Shown here one piece after another: positions 9,153 to 18,276 of a DNA stretch of 64,000 bases. Numbering within the stretch: the stretch's first letter is position 1; every line of letters begins with the position of its first letter. A program made the position numbers and the translations under genes. Origin of the DNA: Achromobacter aegrifaciens (GTDB lineage: Bacteria; Pseudomonadota; Gammaproteobacteria; Burkholderiales; Burkholderiaceae_B); assembly GCF_902859735.1 (NCBI RefSeq), contig NZ_CADIJY010000020.1, positions 1 to 64,000 of the forward strand. Reading direction: 5' to 3'. Below the pieces are notes generated by a model. The model ran no database searches. It was given only the letters and a program-made list of their open reading frames with translations, and was not told where the DNA came from.

Positions 9153-9968
9153 TCAGGTACCGGTGAACACCGGCGCTCTCTTTTCCGCGAACGCCTTGCG
9201 GCCTTCGCGGTAGTCATTGCTTTCGAAACACTCCAGCACCAGACGGCGCATGCCTTCCACGTCGACCTCCGGTCCCAGCTGCTGAAGCTGTCGGATCATC
9301 TTCTTGCCGGCGCGCAGCGTCAGCGGGGCGTTGGCCTGGATCTGGGCCAGCATGGTTTCCAGCACCTGCGGCAGTTCGTCCACCGGCGCGACCCTGCGGA
9401 TCAGGCCCAGTTCCTTGGCTTCGCGGGCGTCATAGCGCGCCGCCGTCAGGAAGATTTCCAGCGCGTTGGCCGGGCCGACCGCCGTCACCAGGTTGCGGAT
9501 CGCGGTCAGGCGGTAGCCCAGGCCCAGCTTGCCTGCGGGAATCGCGAAGCTGCTGTTGTCGGAAGCGATGCGGATGTCGCAGCACAGGGCAATGTTCAGG
9601 CCGCCGCCGATGCAATAGCCCTGGATGTACGCGATCGTGGGCTTGTCGTAGTCGTACAGCGCCAGTTGCGCGGTTTCGGCCACGCGCTCGTACTCCACCA
9701 CCGCGTCCTCGCCGCTGCGCAGCTTGTCGAACTGCGAGATGTTGGCGCCGCTGACGAAGGCCTTGCCGCCCGCGCCCTGCAGCACCACTGCCCGGATCTC
9801 CGGGTCCTGGCGGAAAGCTTCCAGCACTACCGGCACCGCTTCCCACATGGCGAACGATACGGCGTTATGCCGCTGCGGATCGTTGAAAGTCAGCCAACCT
9901 ATCGCGCCACGCTTCTCGGCCACGATGTTGTCGGTAATGTCGCCCTGCAGAATGCGTTGTATGGTCAC
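9153..9968 (-). CDS. Crotonase-fold enoyl-CoA hydratase/isomerase family protein
   Basis: Member of the enoyl-CoA hydratase/isomerase superfamily, 271 residues, starting at GTG 9968. The oxyanion-hole segments are present (FVSGANISQF near residue 75 and CIGGGLNIALCCDIRIA near 115). However, the two glutamates that act in classical crotonase are not where expected: GGGxE reads GGGLN, and the second (usually PEI) reads AGK. A plain hydratase role is therefore doubtful; isomerase, decarboxylase or hydrolase activity is possible. The GTG overlaps the stop of the upstream GntR gene by four bases (GTGA), so the two are co-translated. With the CoA-transferase it forms an acyl-CoA catabolic unit. Confidence 0.85.
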   Translation of the reverse strand: MTIQRILQGDITDNIVAEKRGAIGWLTFNDPQRHNAVSFAMWEAVPVVLEAFRQDPEIRAVVLQGAGGKAFVSGANISQFDKLRSGEDAVVEYERVAETAQLALYDYDKPTIAYIQGYCIGGGLNIALCCDIRIASDNSSFAIPAGKLGLGYRLTAIRNLVTAVGPANALEIFLTAARYDAREAKELGLIRRVAPVDELPQVLETMLAQIQANAPLTLRAGKKMIRQLQQLGPEVDVEGMRRLVLECFESNDYREGRKAFAEKRAPVFTGT

Positions 9969-10711
9969 GGTTGCTTTCCTTGTATGACTGTCTGGTGCCG
10001 TTGTATGCCGTTGGTCAGGTGGACGCGCATGGCAAGGCGCGCTGCCTCGCTGTCGCCGGCGACGATGGCATCGAAGATGCGGTGATGTTCGCGTTCGATT
10101 TCCGGCACGCGCTCGGTGCCGGCGCTGGTGTAGCGCAGCGTGCGCACGGCGCCGCGGAACACGTGGCGCAGGTGCGCCAACAGGCGCACGAAATAAGGGT
10201 TGTTGGTGGCCTCGCCCACGGCCATGTGGAAGTCCAGCGCGTGGTCGGCGCCTGCCTGCCAGTCATTGCCTGCCGCGTCGACCCGTTGCAGGGCCTGGCG
10301 CAGGGTTTCGATTTGTTCGGGGGTACGGTGCAGGGCCGCCTGCGCGGCCGCGCCGGATTCCAGTTCCACGCGCAGCTGGAAGATGTGCGCCAGCGGCTCG
10401 GGCTGCAGCAGGTCTTCCGGCGCGATTTCGAAATTGCGCGTGCCCACGTCCTGCGCCACGAAGGACCCCACGCCGCGCCGCGTATCCACATACCCCGACA
10501 GCTTCAGCCTCGCGATCGCCTCGCGCACCACATTGCGGCTGACGGCGAACATCTGCGCCAGCTCGAACTCGGTGGGCAGGCGCTGGCCGGGCTCGAATTC
10601 GCGCGCCACGATCTTCTGGCGGATCTGCGAAGCGATCTCGTCCGGCAGGTTGTCGGGGCGTCCCAGGCTGGAAAAGACCTGGTCGGCGGCGGCGGTGGAT
10701 GGTGCGTTCAT
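9965..10711 (-). CDS. GntR/FadR-family transcriptional regulator (FCD domain)
   Basis: Regulator of 248 residues with an N-terminal winged helix-turn-helix (LPDEIASQIRQKIVAREFEPGQRLPTE, then FAVSRNVVREAIARLKLSGYV, residues 20-80) and an all-helical FCD ligand-binding domain (residues 95-235; DFHMAVGEATNN and the metal-binding HHRIFDAIVAGD type motif). These regulators usually repress the genes next to them and respond to an organic acid or acyl-CoA. It lies between the CoA-transferase and crotonase genes, reads in the same direction, and overlaps the latter by four bases. A candidate operator with GT-N3-AC symmetry lies upstream of the CoA-transferase. Confidence 0.93.
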   Translation of the reverse strand: MNAPSTAAADQVFSSLGRPDNLPDEIASQIRQKIVAREFEPGQRLPTEFELAQMFAVSRNVVREAIARLKLSGYVDTRRGVGSFVAQDVGTRNFEIAPEDLLQPEPLAHIFQLRVELESGAAAQAALHRTPEQIETLRQALQRVDAAGNDWQAGADHALDFHMAVGEATNNPYFVRLLAHLRHVFRGAVRTLRYTSAGTERVPEIEREHHRIFDAIVAGDSEAARLAMRVHLTNGIQRHQTVIQGKQP

Positions 10712-10792
10712 GTCTGGGCTGTCTCCGTCTGGGCCGCCGGATACGCGGGCGGCCTTGGCGGCGATTTTATGCTCGGTGCCTGGACGTATCCC

Positions 10793-11974
10793 TTAAATGA
10801 CGCCTTCGCGGGCCAGCTGCTGCAAGTCGGCAGGCGCCAATCCCAGCATGCCGCCATAGACGTCGCCGTTGTGCTGGCCGCGTTCGGGCGCGGGCGCCAT
10901 TTCCCCGGTGGTGGAACGGCTCAGGATCATGGGCTGCCCCACCACCGAAATCGGCCCCAGCGCGGGATGGCGGATCTCCCGGCTGAGCCCCAGGTGGCGC
11001 ACCTGCGGATCCTCGAATGTCTGGTCCATGCCCAGGATCGGACCGCAAGGCACGCCTTCCTTGTTCATCAGCGCTATCCATTCGGCGGTGGGCCGGGTCG
11101 CGGTGCGCGCGCCGATGGCCGCGTTCAGCGCGGGTCGGTTGCGCGCCCGCAGCGGTACCGTCAGGAAGCGCTCGTCCTCGATCAGTTCCGGCAATTCCAG
11201 CACGCGGCACAGGCGCGCATAGATGTCGTTGCCCATGGCCGCGATGTTCATATAGCCGTCGCTGGTGGGGAACACGCCGGTCGGGCTGCTGGTGGGATGG
11301 TCGTTGCCGCTCTGGCCAGGCACCTCGCCGTTCATCAGCCAGCGCATCGCCTGGAAATCCATCATCCAGACCTGCGATTGCAACAGCGATGTCTGCACCC
11401 ACTGCCCTTGCCCCGACACCTCGCGCTCCAGCAGCGCGATGAAGATGCCGATGGCGCAGAACAGGCCGGAGGTCAGGTCCGCCACCGGAATCCCCGCCCG
11501 CATGGGGCCGCGGCCGGGTTCGCCCGTCACCGACATCAGCCCGCCTATGCCCTGCGCGATCTGGTCCAGCCCCGGGCGTCCGGCGTAGGGGCCGTCCTGG
11601 CCGAAGCCGGACACGCTGGCGTAGACGATGCGCGGGTTCACCTGGCGCAGCGTCTCGTAGTCGATGCCCAGCTTGAACTTGACGTTGGGCCGGTAGTTTT
11701 CCACCACCACGTCGGCCTGGCGCACCAGGTCCAGGAACAGCGCCCGGCCCTGCGGATGCTTCAGGTTCAGCGTGACGCTGCGCTTGTTGCGGTGGGTGTT
11801 CTGGTAGTCCGCGAACTGGGCGGAGCCGCCCGGCTTGTCGTCCTGCTCGTCGCCCGGCTCTTCGATCTTGATGACGGTGGCGCCCCAGTCCGCGAACTGG
11901 CGCACGGCGGCGGGACCCGAGCGCACTCGCGTCAGGTCCAGGACGGTGAATCGGCCCAAGGGCTTGGAATCCAT
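10793..11974 (-). CDS. Class III (CaiB/BaiF) CoA-transferase
   Basis: Formyl-CoA transferase-type enzyme of 393 residues that moves CoA between carboxylic acids through an aspartyl-CoA intermediate. Family marks are the N-terminal VLDLTRVRSGPAAVRQFADWGATVIKIE-type segment, ENYRP, and the catalytic Asp in AGIPVADLTSG near residue 165 followed by the LLEREVSGQGQ motif. It is the first gene of a leftward cluster (CoA-transferase, GntR, crotonase, Bug) and probably activates the imported acid. The 81-base gap to the GntR gene holds no obvious promoter or terminator. Confidence 0.93.
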   Translation of the reverse strand: MDSKPLGRFTVLDLTRVRSGPAAVRQFADWGATVIKIEEPGDEQDDKPGGSAQFADYQNTHRNKRSVTLNLKHPQGRALFLDLVRQADVVVENYRPNVKFKLGIDYETLRQVNPRIVYASVSGFGQDGPYAGRPGLDQIAQGIGGLMSVTGEPGRGPMRAGIPVADLTSGLFCAIGIFIALLEREVSGQGQWVQTSLLQSQVWMMDFQAMRWLMNGEVPGQSGNDHPTSSPTGVFPTSDGYMNIAAMGNDIYARLCRVLELPELIEDERFLTVPLRARNRPALNAAIGARTATRPTAEWIALMNKEGVPCGPILGMDQTFEDPQVRHLGLSREIRHPALGPISVVGQPMILSRSTTGEMAPAPERGQHNGDVYGGMLGLAPADLQQLAREGVI

Positions 11975-12039
11975 GCTTGTCTGCCTCTCTGTATGGCGCC
12001 GCCAATCGTCGACCGCGGCTGCCTTGTCATTATTTGTTG

Positions 12040-12052
12040 GATGTTGGACATC
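12040..12052 (-). promoter_or_regulatory. Candidate GntR/FadR operator before the CoA-transferase operon
   Basis: GATGT-TGG-ACATC is a perfect 5-base inverted repeat 66 bases upstream of the CoA-transferase start. It contains the GT-N3-AC core typical of FadR-subfamily sites, and the cluster encodes such a regulator. Assignment is by inspection. Confidence 0.35.
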
Positions 12053-12082
12053 TTACATGCTGATTTTGGACGCAACAAGACG

Positions 12083-12110
12083 CCGCCGCGCTTTTTGCGC
12101 GGCGGGTTTT
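12083..12110. terminator. Strong GC hairpin between cadR and the CoA-transferase gene
   Basis: CCGCCGCGC (12083-12091) pairs perfectly with GCGCGGCGG (12097-12105) around a TTTTT loop. On the rightward strand it is followed by GTTTTCCC. It lies 53-80 bases past the leftward cadR stop, so it probably ends cadR transcription even though its better T-run faces the other way. Confidence 0.6.
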
Positions 12111-12162
12111 CCCTAGGCCATCAGGCCCGTGCTCCGTGATGCCGCCCTGTCCAGGGCCGCTG

Positions 12163-12597
12163 TCAGCCCAGGTGCGTGTGGCGTTCCTGGCGCTCTTCGA
12201 CCTGCATTTCGCTCAGGCCATGCAGGATGCCGCAGTCTTCCGTGTCGGGCCGGGCCGACAGGCAGCGCTGGCGCAATTCCGTGAGCTGGGTCTTGAGCTG
12301 GGTCAGTTCGGCGATGCGTTCATCCACGTGGGAGATGTGCTCGTCGAACAGTTCGTTGATGGGGCCGCAACCGCTCTGGTGGTTATCCGCCAGCGACAGG
12401 ATGGCGCGGATCTCGTCCTGCGTCATGTCCAGCGCGCGGCAGTTGCGGATCAGGCGCAGCCGCTCCAGATGGGGCTGGCCGTAGCTGCGGTAGTTGTTCA
12501 GTCCCCTTTCCGGGGCCGGCAACAGCCCTTCTTTCTCGTAATACCTGACGGTCTCGACCGTGGTTCCGGCCGCCGTGGCCAATTCGCCGATACGCAT
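12163..12597 (-). CDS. cadR: CadR/PbrR-type MerR-family metal-responsive regulator
   Basis: MerR-family activator of 144 residues that senses Cd(II), Zn(II) or Pb(II). The N-terminal helix-turn-helix reads MRIGELATAAGTTVETVRYY and is followed by the usual dimerisation helix. Metal-ligand cysteines match the CadR pattern: NCRALDMT, SGCGPIN (near residue 77), RCLSA and EDCGIL (near residue 119), and the tail ends in a short His-bearing segment (HTHLG). It is divergent from the cadmium ATPase gene, and the shared 100-base gap contains a MerR-type promoter with a 19-base spacer. Confidence 0.93.
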   Translation of the reverse strand: MRIGELATAAGTTVETVRYYEKEGLLPAPERGLNNYRSYGQPHLERLRLIRNCRALDMTQDEIRAILSLADNHQSGCGPINELFDEHISHVDERIAELTQLKTQLTELRQRCLSARPDTEDCGILHGLSEMQVEERQERHTHLG

Positions 12598-12634
12598 CGC
12601 TGCCTCCCGGATCGCATCCGATTGATATAGGGGG

Positions 12635-12665
12635 TTGACCCTATAGTAACTCCAAGGTGTGGAAT
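12635..12665 (+). promoter_or_regulatory. MerR-type operator-promoter of cadA
   Basis: A -35 element TTGACC (12635-12640) and a -10 element TGGAAT (12660-12665) are separated by 19 bases, the over-long spacing that MerR-family activators correct by twisting the DNA. The spacer holds an imperfect dyad, ACCCTATAGT against CCAAGGTG. CadR encoded alongside should bind here and activate the ATPase when metal is present. Confidence 0.75.
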
Positions 12666-12697
12666 AGCGTCACCAGCTTATTTCAAGGCAGAGGACG

Positions 12698-15139
12698 ATG
12701 TCTTTACCTCCGGTCAAAAAACACGAACATATGCCCGCCGGGCAAGGCGGCGCCTGCTGCGCGCACGACGGCTGCGACGCGCCCGCCAAGAACGCCCAGG
12801 CCCAGGCCGGACACGATCATGCGGGCCATGATCACGCGGATCACAGCCACGCGGGCCACGATCACAGCCACGACCATGCCGGCCATGACCACGCGCACGA
12901 TCACAAGCACGATCGCAGCCACAAGCACGACCACGGCGGCGACGCCTGCTGCGGCCATGGCGATGGCCAGCCCTTCACCGTCTCGGGCGCCGGCGCGGCC
13001 ACGCTTACCGCGGGCCCGGGCCAGTCGCTGGCGCGCCTGCGCATCGGCCAGATGGACTGCCCCACCGAGGAAACGCTGATCCGCAAAAAGCTCGACAACA
13101 TGGCCGACGTCCACGCGCTGGACTTCAACCTGATGCAGCGCGTGCTGACCGTGGTCCACGCCGAAGGCGCGCTGGACCGTGTCATGGCCGCCATCAAGTC
13201 GCTGGACATGACGCCCGAGCCCCTGGCCGACAACGCTCCTGGCACGCCAGCCCCTGCCGCCAAACCGGTGAACTGGTGGCTGATCGGCGGCTCCGGCGTC
13301 CTGGCCGCGCTGTCGGAACTGTCGCATTTCGCCGGCTGGCCGCTGGGCGTCACCGCAGCCCTGGCCGTGGCCGCCATCCTGGCCTGCGGCATCAGCACCT
13401 ACCGCAAGGGCTGGATCGCCGTACGCAACGGCAACCTCAACATCAATGCCCTGATGAGCATCGCCGTCACCGGCGCCGTGCTGATCGGCCAATGGCCAGA
13501 AGCGGCGATGGTGATGTTCCTGTTCAACGTGGCCGAACTGATCGAAGCCCGCTCCCTGGACCGGGCGCGCAACGCCATCCGTGGCCTGCTCGACCTGGCG
13601 CCGGAAACGGCGACCGTGCGCCAGGCCAATGGCGACTGGCTGGAAGTGCCCGCCGCCAGATTGCAGGTGGGCGATATCGTGCGGGTACGCCCGGGCGAAC
13701 GCATCGCCGCCGACGGCATCATCGTCAGCGGCAGCTCGGCGGTGGACCAGTCCCCCATCACCGGCGAAAGCCTGCCCGTGGAAAAGACGCAGGACGACCC
13801 GGTCTACGCGGCCACCGTGAACGCGGCCGGCTCCTTCGAATACCGCGTCACCGCGGCCGCCGGCAACACCACGCTGGCGCGCATTATCCACGCCGTCGAA
13901 CAGGCGCAAGGCGCGCGCGCGCCGACCCAGCGCTTCATCGACCGCTTCTCGCGCATCTATACGCCGGCCGTGGTGGGCATCGCGGTGCTGGTGGCGGTGC
14001 TGCCGCCGCTGTTCTGGAACCAGCCCTGGTTCGACGCCATCTACCGCGCCCTGGCGCTGCTGATCATCGCCTGCCCCTGCGCGCTGGTCATTTCCACGCC
14101 GGTCAGCATCGTCAGCGGCCTGACCGCGGCCTCGCGCCGCGGCATCCTGGTCAAGGGCGGCGTGTACCTCGAAGAAGGCCGCAACCTGAAATGGCTGGCG
14201 CTGGACAAGACCGGCACCCTGACCCACGGCAAGCCGGTGCAGACCGACATCCAGGATTGGGACGTGTCCGACCAAAGCCGCCAGCCGGCCGCGCTGGTCG
14301 CCGCCAGCCTGGCCGCCCGCTCCGACCACCCGGTATCGCTGGCCGTGGCCAATGCCGCGCGCGACGCCGGCACGGCCTTGCTGGACGTGCAGGACTTCAC
14401 CGCCCTGCCCGGCCGCGGCGTCAGCGCCACGCTGGACGGCGTGACCTTCCAGCTGGGCAACCGCCGTCTGATGCGCGAACTGGGCGTCTCCAGCCCCAAG
14501 CTGGAAGCGCGCCTGGACGAACTGGAACGCCAGGGCAAGAGCGCCATCGCGCTGACCGACGGCAATCGCGTGCTGGCCGTAGCCGCCGTGGCCGACACGG
14601 TCAAGCCGACCAGCGCCGCCGCCATCGCGGACCTGCACGCCCTGGGCGTGCGCACCCTGATGCTGACGGGCGACAACACGCCCACCGCGCAAGCCATCGC
14701 GCAACAAGTCGGCATCGACGAAGCGCGCGGCGACCAGTTGCCCGAAGACAAGCTGGCCGCCATCGAAAGCAAGCTGGCGTCTGGCGGCCGCGTCGGCATG
14801 GTGGGCGACGGCATCAACGACGCCCCCGCCCTGGCGCGCGCCGACATCGGCTTCGCCATGGGCGCGGCGGGCACCGGTACCGCCATCGAGACGGCGGACG
14901 TGGCCCTGATGGACGACGACCTGCGCAAGATCGGCACTTTCCTGCGTCTGTCCCACGCCACGCATCGCGTGCTGGTGCAGAACATCGCGCTGGCGCTGGG
15001 CATCAAGGCCGTGTTCCTGGCCCTGGCCATGACCGGCAACGCCACGCTGTGGATGGCGGTGTTCGCCGACGTGGGCGCGAGCCTGCTGGTGGTGGCGAAC
15101 GGCCTGCGGCTGTTGCGGGCGGCGCCTGCGGCACACTGA
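12698..15139 (+). CDS. cadA: Cadmium/zinc/lead-translocating P1B-type ATPase with His-rich N-terminus
   Basis: Inner-membrane metal-efflux pump of 813 residues. The first 80 residues are extraordinarily rich in His and Asp (repeated GHDHA and HKHD units) with two CC pairs ([13 protein letters not shown]), a likely metal-buffering region. One heavy-metal-associated domain follows ([13 protein letters not shown], near residue 115; CPTE replaces the usual CxxC). The core has the CPC transport motif ([10 protein letters not shown], near 459), the phosphorylation site DKTGTLTHG (near 502) and [10 protein letters not shown] (near 708). The ATG has a GAGG ribosome site. It is driven by the CadR-type promoter upstream and ends at a large hairpin shared with speG. 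Confidence 0.95.
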   Translation: MSLPPVKKHEHMPAGQGGACCAHDGCDAPAKNAQAQAGHDHAGHDHADHSHAGHDHSHDHAGHDHAHDHKHDRSHKHDHGGDACCGHGDGQPFTVSGAGAATLTAGPGQSLARLRIGQMDCPTEETLIRKKLDNMADVHALDFNLMQRVLTVVHAEGALDRVMAAIKSLDMTPEPLADNAPGTPAPAAKPVNWWLIGGSGVLAALSELSHFAGWPLGVTAALAVAAILACGISTYRKGWIAVRNGNLNINALMSIAVTGAVLIGQWPEAAMVMFLFNVAELIEARSLDRARNAIRGLLDLAPETATVRQANGDWLEVPAARLQVGDIVRVRPGERIAADGIIVSGSSAVDQSPITGESLPVEKTQDDPVYAATVNAAGSFEYRVTAAAGNTTLARIIHAVEQAQGARAPTQRFIDRFSRIYTPAVVGIAVLVAVLPPLFWNQPWFDAIYRALALLIIACPCALVISTPVSIVSGLTAASRRGILVKGGVYLEEGRNLKWLALDKTGTLTHGKPVQTDIQDWDVSDQSRQPAALVAASLAARSDHPVSLAVANAARDAGTALLDVQDFTALPGRGVSATLDGVTFQLGNRRLMRELGVSSPKLEARLDELERQGKSAIALTDGNRVLAVAAVADTVKPTSAAAIADLHALGVRTLMLTGDNTPTAQAIAQQVGIDEARGDQLPEDKLAAIESKLASGGRVGMVGDGINDAPALARADIGFAMGAAGTGTAIETADVALMDDDLRKIGTFLRLSHATHRVLVQNIALALGIKAVFLALAMTGNATLWMAVFADVGASLLVVANGLRLLRAAPAAH

Positions 15140-15154
15140 CGCGGAGCAGTCCGA

Positions 15155-15190
15155 TTCCCGGTGGCGCATGCATTGCATGGCCGCCGGGAA
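15155..15190. terminator. Long bidirectional hairpin between cadA and speG
   Basis: TTCCCGGTGGC and CATGC pair with GCATG and GCCGCCGGGAA, giving a stem of about 16 base pairs with one G-T pair and one bulged base, and a three-base ATT loop. It lies between the two convergent stop codons and can serve both directions. Confidence 0.75.
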
Positions 15191-15199
15191 AAGCAGGCC

Positions 15200-15784
15200 T
15201 CAGCCCGCCTGCTCTTCCTGCGGCCAGTCGCGCAGCACCGGCGCGTCCGGCGCGCCAGGCCCCACGTCGCGCAGATGGTCGTGCTGCAGCAGCGCCATGC
15301 GGTAGGCGTCGCGATAGCCGCCGTTGGAAAAGAACTCTTCCTTCAACAGTCCTTCGATCTGGAAGCCGCAGCGCTCATAGATGTGCACGGCGGCGGTGTT
15401 GTCCTTGTCCACCACCAGATAGACCTTGTGCAGGTTCAGCACGCGAAAGGCATAGCCCACAGCGATGCGCGTCGCCGCCTTGGCGTAGCCCCGGCCCTGA
15501 TAGCTGGGCGCGATGATGATCTGGAATTCGGCGCGGCGGTGGATGTAGTCGATTTCCACCAGCTCGACCAGGCCGGCGGGCTGCCCGGTGTCGTGCTCGA
15601 TGATGAAGCGCCGCTCGTTCTGGTCGTGCAAGTGGCGGTCATACAGGGCGACCAGTTCGTCGTAGGCCTCGTAAGGCTCTTCGAACCAATAACGCATGAT
15701 GACGTCGTTATTGTTGATCTTGTGCACGAAGTGCAGGTCGCCACGCTCCAGGGGGCGTATTTTGATATCGGTTGTGACCGACAT
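15200..15784 (-). CDS. speG: Spermidine N-acetyltransferase
   Basis: GNAT-family acetyltransferase of 194 residues that acetylates spermidine or spermine to relieve polyamine toxicity. It matches the SpeG pattern closely: [18 protein letters not shown] at the N-terminus, [15 protein letters not shown] for the polyamine site, [25 protein letters not shown], the acetyl-CoA loop YQGRGYAK and the C-terminal [10 protein letters not shown]-terminal tail of about 20 residues is extra compared with the E. coli protein. A GGAGG ribosome site supports the ATG at 15784. It stands alone, convergent with cadA. Confidence 0.95.
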   Translation of the reverse strand: MSVTTDIKIRPLERGDLHFVHKINNNDVIMRYWFEEPYEAYDELVALYDRHLHDQNERRFIIEHDTGQPAGLVELVEIDYIHRRAEFQIIIAPSYQGRGYAKAATRIAVGYAFRVLNLHKVYLVVDKDNTAAVHIYERCGFQIEGLLKEEFFSNGGYRDAYRMALLQHDHLRDVGPGAPDAPVLRDWPQEEQAG

Positions 15785-15841
15785 GGTGATACCTCCGAAA
15801 GTGCGCCCATTGTAAGCGGGCGCGGCCCGGCGCGCTGGCGC

Positions 15842-16756
15842 TCAGCCGCCCGAGAACGCCGGCAGGCGTTGTTCTATGCGCCGCATGACCTCATTGGCGG
15901 CGGACGACAGCGGCCGCCCCAGCCGCAGCAGCGCCTGGCATTCGGGCGCGCTCAGGATGGGATGCGCGATGGGAATCGCCACCAGTTCGCCGCTGGCCAG
16001 CTCATGATGCACGCCCAGGTTCGGCATCAGCGTCACGCCCGCTCCTGTCATCGCGTACTGCTTCAGTACGCGCAGCGAATTGGTGGTAAGGCTGGGCGTC
16101 AGATGGATGCGCTCGGTGAATTCCAGCAGGTCCACCGCCTGGCGCAGCCCGTAGGGCGCGGACATCAGCGCGAAGGGATACGGCATGATGTCGGCGATGG
16201 TCAGCGGCCCGCGCCTTGCGGCCAGGGCATGGCCGCGGCCCGCCAGCAGGCAGACCGGATGCTTGCGGCTGGCGCGGCAGCGCAGCCGCGGGTCCACCGG
16301 CGGGTTGTAGGCCAGCCCGATGTGGGCCGCGTCCGAGGCCACCGCCTCGACCACCTCATTGACCGAACCGACGTTGACGCTGATGTTGATCTGCGGATAT
16401 TCGATGCAGAACGGCCCGACCACGTGTTCCATCAGGCCGTCGATAAAGCCTTCGCTGATCATCAGCTGCACGTTGCCGCGCTGCATGCCGCGCAATTCCT
16501 GCAGGCGCGCATTCAGATGCTCCTGCTGGGCGCGGCAGCCGCGGTGGTACTCCAGCAGCATATCGGCGGCCTCGGTGGGCGTCAGCCCGCGCGAGCGCCG
16601 CTCGAACAACTGCACGCCCAGTTCCTTTTCCAGCAGCTGGATCTGCCGGCTGATCACGGAGGCCGCGGTATCCAGCTTGTCGGCCGCGCCCCGTATCGAG
16701 CCGCAAGCCATGACCTCGTTGAAGTACTTCAGGCGGACCTGGCTGATTTCCTGCAT
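15842..16756 (-). CDS. LysR-family regulator of the MFS/M81 gene pair
   Basis: LysR-type regulator of 304 residues. The winged helix-turn-helix is at residues 5-65 (LKYFNEVMACGSIRGAADKL...SVISRQIQLLEKELG) and the periplasmic-binding-like effector domain at 90-300. I start it at ATG 16756 because the frame stays open far upstream only by codon bias, overlapping the MFS gene on the other strand. It is divergent from the MFS gene with a 195-base gap, the usual LysR arrangement, so it most likely controls the MFS carrier and M81 hydrolase. Effector unknown. Confidence 0.92.
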   Translation of the reverse strand: MQEISQVRLKYFNEVMACGSIRGAADKLDTAASVISRQIQLLEKELGVQLFERRSRGLTPTEAADMLLEYHRGCRAQQEHLNARLQELRGMQRGNVQLMISEGFIDGLMEHVVGPFCIEYPQINISVNVGSVNEVVEAVASDAAHIGLAYNPPVDPRLRCRASRKHPVCLLAGRGHALAARRGPLTIADIMPYPFALMSAPYGLRQAVDLLEFTERIHLTPSLTTNSLRVLKQYAMTGAGVTLMPNLGVHHELASGELVAIPIAHPILSAPECQALLRLGRPLSSAANEVMRRIEQRLPAFSGG

Positions 16757-16951
16757 GTCCCGCGTTCCTGGGGCGCCTGGTGGCGCCGGTTGAAGGTGAT
16801 TCAAGCGTTGCCCACAGGGCAACGATAATTTATCACCCCGGTCATTGTTCGGAACGCCCCTGTCTTCCAATAATGGCGGCCGCGGAAGCCACAGGGTTTC
16901 CGGCCCAACCCCAGCCAGCGCGGGCGCCAGACCCGCGCGAGGAGACATGCA

Positions 16952-18253
16952 ATGCCCCATCCGACCACGCCGGGCGCGGACCCGCGCCTGGCCCCGCTCT
17001 ATCGCAAGATCACGTGGCGCCTGCTGCCCTTCCTGCTGCTCTGTTACGTCTTTGCCTACCTGGACCGAATCAACATCGGCTTCGCCAAGCTCCAGATGCA
17101 GCAGGACATCGGCATTTCCGACGCCGTCTACGGCCTGGGCGCCGGCATCTTCTTCCTGGGCTACGTCATCTTCGAAGTGCCCAGCAACCTGTTGCTGACC
17201 CGCATCGGCGCTCGCCGCACGATCAGCCGCATCATGGTGCTGTGGGGCCTGACCTCGGCCTCGATGCTGTTCGTGCAGGGCGAATGGAGCTTCTACGTCC
17301 TGCGCTTCATGCTGGGCGTATTCGAAGCCGGCTTCGCGCCCGGCATGATCTTCTACCTGACCTACTGGTACTCGCAGTCGCGCATGGCCGGCGTCATGGC
17401 GGTGGTGATGCTGGCCGGCCCCATCGGCGGCATCGTCGGCGGCCCCGTGTCGGCCTGGATCATGACCGCGTTCTCGGGCGCGCACGGCCTGGACGGCTGG
17501 CAATGGATGTTCCTGCTGGAAGGTCTGCCCTGCGTGCTGCTGGGCGTCATCGCGTACCGCTACCTGGACGACAAGCCGGCCGAGGCCAAGTGGCTCAGCG
17601 CCGAGGAAAAAGCGCTGCTGGCGGCCGACCTGGAGACCCGCGGCACGCAGCAGAAGCACGCCTTCAAGCAGGTGCTGCGCGACCCCGTCATCTACGGCAT
17701 GGCCCTGACCTACTTCTGCCTGATCTGCGGCATCTATGCCGTCAGCTTCTGGCTGCCCACTCTGCTCAAGCTGGCGGGCGTGCACGACACCATGGAGATC
17801 GGCCTGTATTCCGCCATCCCCTACATCGCCGCGGCGGTCTTCATGCTGTGGTTCGCGCGCAGCTCGGACCGCATGCAGGAACGGCGCTGGCATACGCTGA
17901 TTCCGGCGCTCCTGGCCGGCGTGTCCCTGTGCATCGCCACCGCCGCGCCGACGCAATTCGCGCTATCCCTGAGCGCCATCACCCTGGCCACGGGCTTCAT
18001 GTGGGCCTCCTACACGGTATTCTGGGCGATTCCTTCCCAGTACCTCAAAGGAGAGGCAGCAGCCGGCGGCATCGCCCTCATCAACAGCATCGGCCTGCTC
18101 GGCGGATTCCTCAGCCCGTCCATCATCGGCTGGTCCAAGGAAGCCACGGGCACGCTGGCTGGCGGCCTGTACGTGATCTCCGCCTTGCTGGTGGCAGGCG
18201 CCTTGCTCCTGCTGGTGAACCGTCCGCCCCGTTCCGCGCCCGCCCGCGCCTGA
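16952..18253 (+). CDS. MFS transporter of the anion:cation symporter type
   Basis: Twelve-helix major facilitator carrier of 433 residues. The opening (RLLPFLLLCYVFAYLDRINI) and the motif GAGIFFLGYVIFEVPSNLLL are typical of the ACS subfamily, which takes up organic anions by proton symport. A central cytoplasmic loop near residues 205-235 is rich in Lys and Glu. It is followed 23 bases later by the M81 hydrolase gene in the same direction, so the carrier probably imports that enzyme's substrate. A LysR regulator is divergent. Confidence 0.92.
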   Translation: MPHPTTPGADPRLAPLYRKITWRLLPFLLLCYVFAYLDRINIGFAKLQMQQDIGISDAVYGLGAGIFFLGYVIFEVPSNLLLTRIGARRTISRIMVLWGLTSASMLFVQGEWSFYVLRFMLGVFEAGFAPGMIFYLTYWYSQSRMAGVMAVVMLAGPIGGIVGGPVSAWIMTAFSGAHGLDGWQWMFLLEGLPCVLLGVIAYRYLDDKPAEAKWLSAEEKALLAADLETRGTQQKHAFKQVLRDPVIYGMALTYFCLICGIYAVSFWLPTLLKLAGVHDTMEIGLYSAIPYIAAAVFMLWFARSSDRMQERRWHTLIPALLAGVSLCIATAAPTQFALSLSAITLATGFMWASYTVFWAIPSQYLKGEAAAGGIALINSIGLLGGFLSPSIIGWSKEATGTLAGGLYVISALLVAGALLLLVNRPPRSAPARA

Positions 18254-18276
18254 AGTCCAACTCACAGGAAACGATC

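Noticed and set aside
12750-12940. Repeats that could suggest a CRISPR-like array at the start of cadA
   Set aside because: They are short in-frame codon repeats for His, Asp, Gly and Ala inside a coding region with no spacers.
12704-15178. Very long open frame (824 codons) antisense to cadA
   Set aside because: It mirrors the third-position GC bias of cadA, has no family features and is rich in Gln, Arg, Gly and His as such shadows are. The sense frame is a complete P-type ATPase.
16757-17956. N-terminal 400-codon extension of the LysR gene at 15842
   Set aside because: The extension runs antisense to the MFS gene and has no LysR or other domain; the LysR start is clear at 16756.
16780-18276. 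Upstream extension of the M81 hydrolase frame
   Set aside because: It overlaps the MFS gene in another frame and lacks any homology; the hydrolase begins at ATG 18277 with a good ribosome site.
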